This document shows positions 60,840 through 64,000 of a stretch of 64,000 bases of DNA, one piece after another. Source of the DNA: Flavobacteriaceae bacterium PS02293 (lineage in GTDB: Bacteria; Bacteroidota; Bacteroidia; Flavobacteriales; Weeksellaceae); the NCBI GenBank assembly GCA_029960045.1, contig JASCOV010000004.1, positions 352,427 through 416,426 on the forward strand, in the 5' to 3' direction. Every line of letters begins with the position of its first letter. The first letter of the stretch is position 1. A program made the position numbers and the translations under genes. The notes below the pieces were generated by a model, which was not told the DNA's origin, did no database searches, and saw only the letters and a program-made list of their open reading frames with translations.

Positions 60840-62927
60840 TTAAGAAATATTAAGTTTATCAAAAAGTACCTTATTCCTTTCTTTAGCATTTTTAATCACT
60901 TTCTTGAACGGAATAACTTCTACATATGCTTTGTACTTTAATTCATCAGATGTATAAAATCTAAAATATCCTATGTTGTCAGGCATTTTAGTGAACATTT
61001 CTTCCCTTAGTATATACTCCAAAGTACTGGTAATGTCTGCTATTATATAGCAATAAAAGGGAGTCGTTTTATCAGCTTCGATACTTCTTCCTTCACTTTT
61101 GATTTCTTTATCAATAATTTCATTGATATATTTTCTCACTTGTCTGACAGGGTCTTTTTTAGGATCTCCTAAAACATAATCATTTCTGTAAGGTTTTTTA
61201 AATTCAACTATTGTAAATGAGTCATTTGGAAATTTGTCTTCCGAGAAAAGTGTTGCTTTATCAAAAATTTCTTCTTGTCTAATAATTAAATCAATTCTAT
61301 CTGTAGAATTAGAATTTAATTGTCGAATTTGATTAAATGTTTTATCGGAAGCCAAAAGATTGTTAAAAGTTAATCTTTCGTCTAAAAGCCATAGGTTTTG
61401 CTTCTCATGAATTACTGTGTCTTTGTCCTCTTTTATTGGAAAGAATAGACTGTGAATTATGTCTTCATTATAGAATCTTTGATTTGAATCCCATTTGATT
61501 AGCTTATCCAACATGTCAATTACGGAGCGTCTATGAACAACGTACCTTGCTAAATCGGTTTTACCAACTTCATTAAATTCTGACCAAAATTTATCATATA
61601 GTTTTTTATAATCTTCTAAAGATGTTATATCTTTTTTTTCATCAAGTAATTTAATTCCTTCTATTTTAACTTCCAATTTCCATTCACTTTCAATTTCATA
61701 TAATTTTACATCAAGTTCTTTAGGCGTTAGTCCCGCAGGGATTTTTTCAACTTTATCTCTGTTAAATTCTATTACACTGGCATAATTTGGAAATTCACTT
61801 TGTATGATAGGAATGTATTGTTCGACTTTTTCCTTTCGGGTTTTACTAAGAAAGCTAGATAATAACTCTTCAACTTTAAGTAATGTTTCTCTTCTTATTC
61901 TTGCAAGGGTAATGTCATCATCACTTTCTGAATCTCCTTCCTCGTCATCGGAAAAATGAAAGTTTGTCCTTTCTTCATTAACTTTTTCATTTAGCAGTTT
62001 ACTTAACACAAAGACTTGATAGTGATAACCTAATAATGAGTCATTGTCTTTAATAATATATCTTAGGTCTTCTATATATTTTGATAGTCCTTCATCTTTT
62101 ACTGTTCTTTCGTGAGCACAATAAAGTATTTTATGGCTAAGCGAATTAAAAGACTTGGTTATATAGACTTTAAACTCATAATTTCCAATATTAAAAGTGT
62201 CATCTAGAATCTCTGATTCAAATTCTGATTTAAATAGATTGAGCAAGTTTACCTCTTCATCATTTTGATTTCTAATTATAATTTCAGGAATGACTTTTTC
62301 AATAAAATATAATTGAAAATGAGTGATTATTTGCCTTGCAATATCTAAAAGATCTTTTGGAGCTTTCTTTTGATATTCTATTTCAAAGTTTTCTAAAATT
62401 ACTGTCGTACCTGTGATAGTTTTTTCTGATTCTGGATTTTCATACTTATCAAATCCTTCTTTTATATTTTTTTTATATTCGAAATTTCTACTATAAAATT
62501 TTCCATTTTCTGTATAAATACTTTCAACTACCATTTTAGAAAAAAGCTTTAGACAAACCAATCTTCCGATACCCTTACCTCCAATTTTAGCTTTTTTCTC
62601 AGAATCGAACTCTTGAAAGGAAATGAAATTTTCTCTATTCAAACCAATACCGTTATCACTTACTTCAAATGATTTTACGGGATATTTATCGATGAAATCC
62701 AACTCCTTTAAAGTAGATTCATCACCATTCCTTATAAGTTTAATGATGATTTTTCCTTGATAATTATCTTCGATTTCTCTTTTTTCAAAAATAGCGTGAA
62801 TGCTATTACTTACAATTTCAAATAATGGTAGTAGCGATTTGGTTTTTGGTATGTATAGCTTGTTTACTCTGCTTCGTAAATTCGTTACATTCGAAACAAC
62901 AAAAAGATTAGTATTTTTAGTAATCAT
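60840..62927 (-). CDS. GHKL ATPase fused to a C-terminal PD-(D/E)XK nuclease domain
   Basis: A 695-residue protein. The N-terminal Hsp90/MutL-type ATPase is complete: N-box asparagine N41 (FEIVSNSIHA), G1 box D91-x-G93-x-G95 (VSDNGIGLN), G2 box at 116-121 (GGKGIG) and G3 at 173-174 (TGTTVILEN). The middle region is helical with an acidic Asp/Glu stretch near 330-345. The C-terminal 150 residues show D546 (RIDLII), E575-x-K577 (VEFKK) and Q597-x3-Y601 (QVRKY), the core of a Shedu-like PD-(D/E)XK nuclease. It is probably an ATP-gated nuclease for anti-phage or anti-plasmid defence. No signal peptide; it acts in the cytoplasm. Confidence 0.8.
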   Translation of the reverse strand: MITKNTNLFVVSNVTNLRSRVNKLYIPKTKSLLPLFEIVSNSIHAIFEKREIEDNYQGKIIIKLIRNGDESTLKELDFIDKYPVKSFEVSDNGIGLNRENFISFQEFDSEKKAKIGGKGIGRLVCLKLFSKMVVESIYTENGKFYSRNFEYKKNIKEGFDKYENPESEKTITGTTVILENFEIEYQKKAPKDLLDIARQIITHFQLYFIEKVIPEIIIRNQNDEEVNLLNLFKSEFESEILDDTFNIGNYEFKVYITKSFNSLSHKILYCAHERTVKDEGLSKYIEDLRYIIKDNDSLLGYHYQVFVLSKLLNEKVNEERTNFHFSDDEEGDSESDDDITLARIRRETLLKVEELLSSFLSKTRKEKVEQYIPIIQSEFPNYASVIEFNRDKVEKIPAGLTPKELDVKLYEIESEWKLEVKIEGIKLLDEKKDITSLEDYKKLYDKFWSEFNEVGKTDLARYVVHRRSVIDMLDKLIKWDSNQRFYNEDIIHSLFFPIKEDKDTVIHEKQNLWLLDERLTFNNLLASDKTFNQIRQLNSNSTDRIDLIIRQEEIFDKATLFSEDKFPNDSFTIVEFKKPYRNDYVLGDPKKDPVRQVRKYINEIIDKEIKSEGRSIEADKTTPFYCYIIADITSTLEYILREEMFTKMPDNIGYFRFYTSDELKYKAYVEVIPFKKVIKNAKERNKVLFDKLNIS

Positions 62928-63082
62928 ATTATTAGTTTTTTAGTAATTATAAGAATTATATAATTAAAAACAATGAAAAATCATATCAGATATAATAATT
63001 TGTAAACAATTAAAACTTTTTCCTATTATTTAACTTATGTTGTAAGCTATTAGTGTGAAAAAAGCATTTACAATTAATTCAA

Positions 63083-63985
63083 TTAACTGTACCATTCTGA
63101 TTTAATTTCGTCAATGCTCATATTTTTCCATTCCTCTTTCCATAATTCCCAATATGGTATGTCATTAGATGATGGTTCATTTGCACATCTGTCAATTTGA
63201 ACAATGGAAGGTAAAATAATTGATTCTCCGACAAGCAAAGCTTCGCCTTGTTTTAATGAGGGCATTGTGTCAATTAGAGTTCCTAATGTGTCTGGAAGAA
63301 GTTTTTTTACATAGCCTTGGTCAACAGGGTTTGTTAAACGCATAGCAATGAAGTTATTGCATTGTGAAAATATTGTTTCCGAAATTTCAGATGGTCGTTG
63401 GCTTGCAAGAAGTAGAGTGATTCCGTATTTTCTACCTTCTTTTGCAATTCGCTCAATTGATTTTTTTGAAGAACGATATTTAACTAAATCGCTGTTGGGT
63501 ACGTATTTATGAGCTTCTTCGTAAACAAGTAAAATAGGAATGTCGTTGTTAATTTTTTCATTTTGGTCTTTCGCATTTCTTAGTCTTTTGTAGAAGTAAC
63601 CGTATTCAAAAACCATTCTTGAAATTAGAGAAACTGTAATACTCAAAACCTCGAATGGCACACCACTCAAATCAATAACTGTAACATTGGATTGTTTACC
63701 TGTCTGATAACCGATTAATTGATTTAGGGTTTCCTCAAATGTTATGTCCTTTGATTTTTGTGCAAGTAAAAAATTAAGTCTGTTGTCATTAATTTTATTT
63801 TCTAACCTGTTTACAAAGTTTGTTAGTTTTCCGTGAAGGCTTCCATTTGTTAATTTTGGTTTGTCCTTTTTTGTGTAAATTCCAGTGATATTGACCACCC
63901 AATTCCAATTCAAAGTGACCAGGTAATTTCGGTTTAAATTGACCACCCTTAATTTTGATAAAAACTCTTGTTTTTCATGTGTCAA
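63083..63985 (-). pseudogene. HerA-type ATPase, 5'-truncated by an insertion
   Basis: The remaining frame gives 300 residues, of which about the first 33 come from the inserted DNA. The rest is the C-terminal half of a HerA/FtsK-like ATPase: the Walker B region ILLVYEEAHKYVPN, sensor GITLLLASQRPSEIS, and IAMRLTNPVDQGYVKKLLPDT. The Walker A (P-loop) and N-terminal beta-barrel domains are absent, so this copy should be inactive unless the missing part is encoded beyond the insertion. It precedes the GHKL gene by 155 bases on the same strand. Confidence 0.7.
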
Positions 63986-64000
63986 TTAGTATTCAAATAT
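63886..64000. mobile_element. Terminus of an IS21-like insertion sequence
   Basis: From the TG at 63886 the sequence holds several short repeats: TTGACCACCC at 63891-63900 and again at about 63939-63948, with AGTGACCAGG between them. Repeated TTGACCACC-like blocks near the ends are a habit of IS21-family elements in Bacteroidetes. Translation of this part (VVNLNRNYLVTLNWNWVVN) does not resemble HerA. No transposase is inside the window, so the family is a likely but unproven call. Confidence 0.55.

Larger units (their letters stand above)
34462..64000. mobile_element. Probable tRNA-Arg-associated genomic island (right end beyond window)
   Basis: The left edge is set by a serine recombinase reading into the tRNA-Arg gene. 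Everything to the right is accessory: two-component system, metal exporters, envelope enzymes, abortive-infection genes and an ATPase/nuclease operon, with more AT-rich sequence than the left flank. I did not notice a second copy of the tRNA 3' end, and no conjugation or mobilisation protein is encoded, so the right end and the transfer genes, if any, lie outside. It is also possible that several insertions have accumulated side by side at one hot spot. Confidence 0.55.

Noticed and set aside
34462..64000. Search for a CRISPR array
   Set aside because: No series of regularly spaced direct repeats was seen; the repeats present are inverted or scattered single copies.

Overview
The window comes from the chromosome of a low-GC Bacteroidetes of the family Weeksellaceae, most like Chryseobacterium or Epilithonimonas. 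The evidence is gene content (Por-type sorting tails, a split proline catabolism, a CusA-TolC fusion), a TAnnTTTG -7 promoter box in front of many starts, few Shine-Dalgarno sites, and intergenic inverted repeats carrying TCGAAG or GGAATGAC motifs. The genus is inferred from family knowledge and was not tested by a search.

Positions 1-34,387 look like core chromosome. A reductive pyrimidine (uracil/thymine) degradation operon fills 1-6,702: the tail of an aminotransferase, an NCS1 nucleobase transporter, dihydropyrimidinase, a nitrilase-type beta-ureidopropionase and both subunits (PreT, PreA) of dihydropyrimidine dehydrogenase. A second amidohydrolase of the M20/allantoate family follows at 7,390. 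Next come purM-purN-purH, proline dehydrogenase with its partner pruA (opposite strand), nicotinamidase, an AEC transporter, a hemolysin III/PAQR protein, a PBP4-type D,D-carboxypeptidase, a deoxyinosine glycosylase, aroE, an aldo/keto reductase, a PAS histidine kinase with a lone receiver, an APC permease, and a large TPR protein paired with an outer-membrane beta-barrel.

At 34,388-34,461 a tRNA-Arg(UCG) marks the edge of a probable integrative element. A large serine recombinase is encoded convergently, and its reading frame runs into the antisense strand of the tRNA. From there to the window end the gene set is accessory. It holds a two-component system, a methyltransferase-like membrane protein, an HD protein, a T9SS-secreted endonuclease I, a Cys-rich small protein, a CusA-TolC fusion with its CusB adaptor, a bestrophin, a CDF exporter, an LtaS/MdoB-like sulfatase-fold enzyme, MgtC, a soft-metal P-type ATPase and a PAP2 phosphatase. 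This reads as a metal-efflux and envelope-modification cargo. No attR or conjugation gene was seen, so the right end probably lies outside.

The last 6 kb is defence-like and very AT-rich. An AbiEi/AbiEii pair has its own promoter and operator palindrome. Beside it lies an operon-like set: a HerA-type ATPase, a GHKL ATPase fused to a PD-(D/E)XK nuclease, a small second PD-(D/E)XK protein and an unrecognised 199-residue protein. The HerA gene is cut at its 5' end by what looks like an IS21-family terminus running off the window. The GHKL-nuclease/HerA set is the best candidate here for an undescribed anti-mobile-element system.
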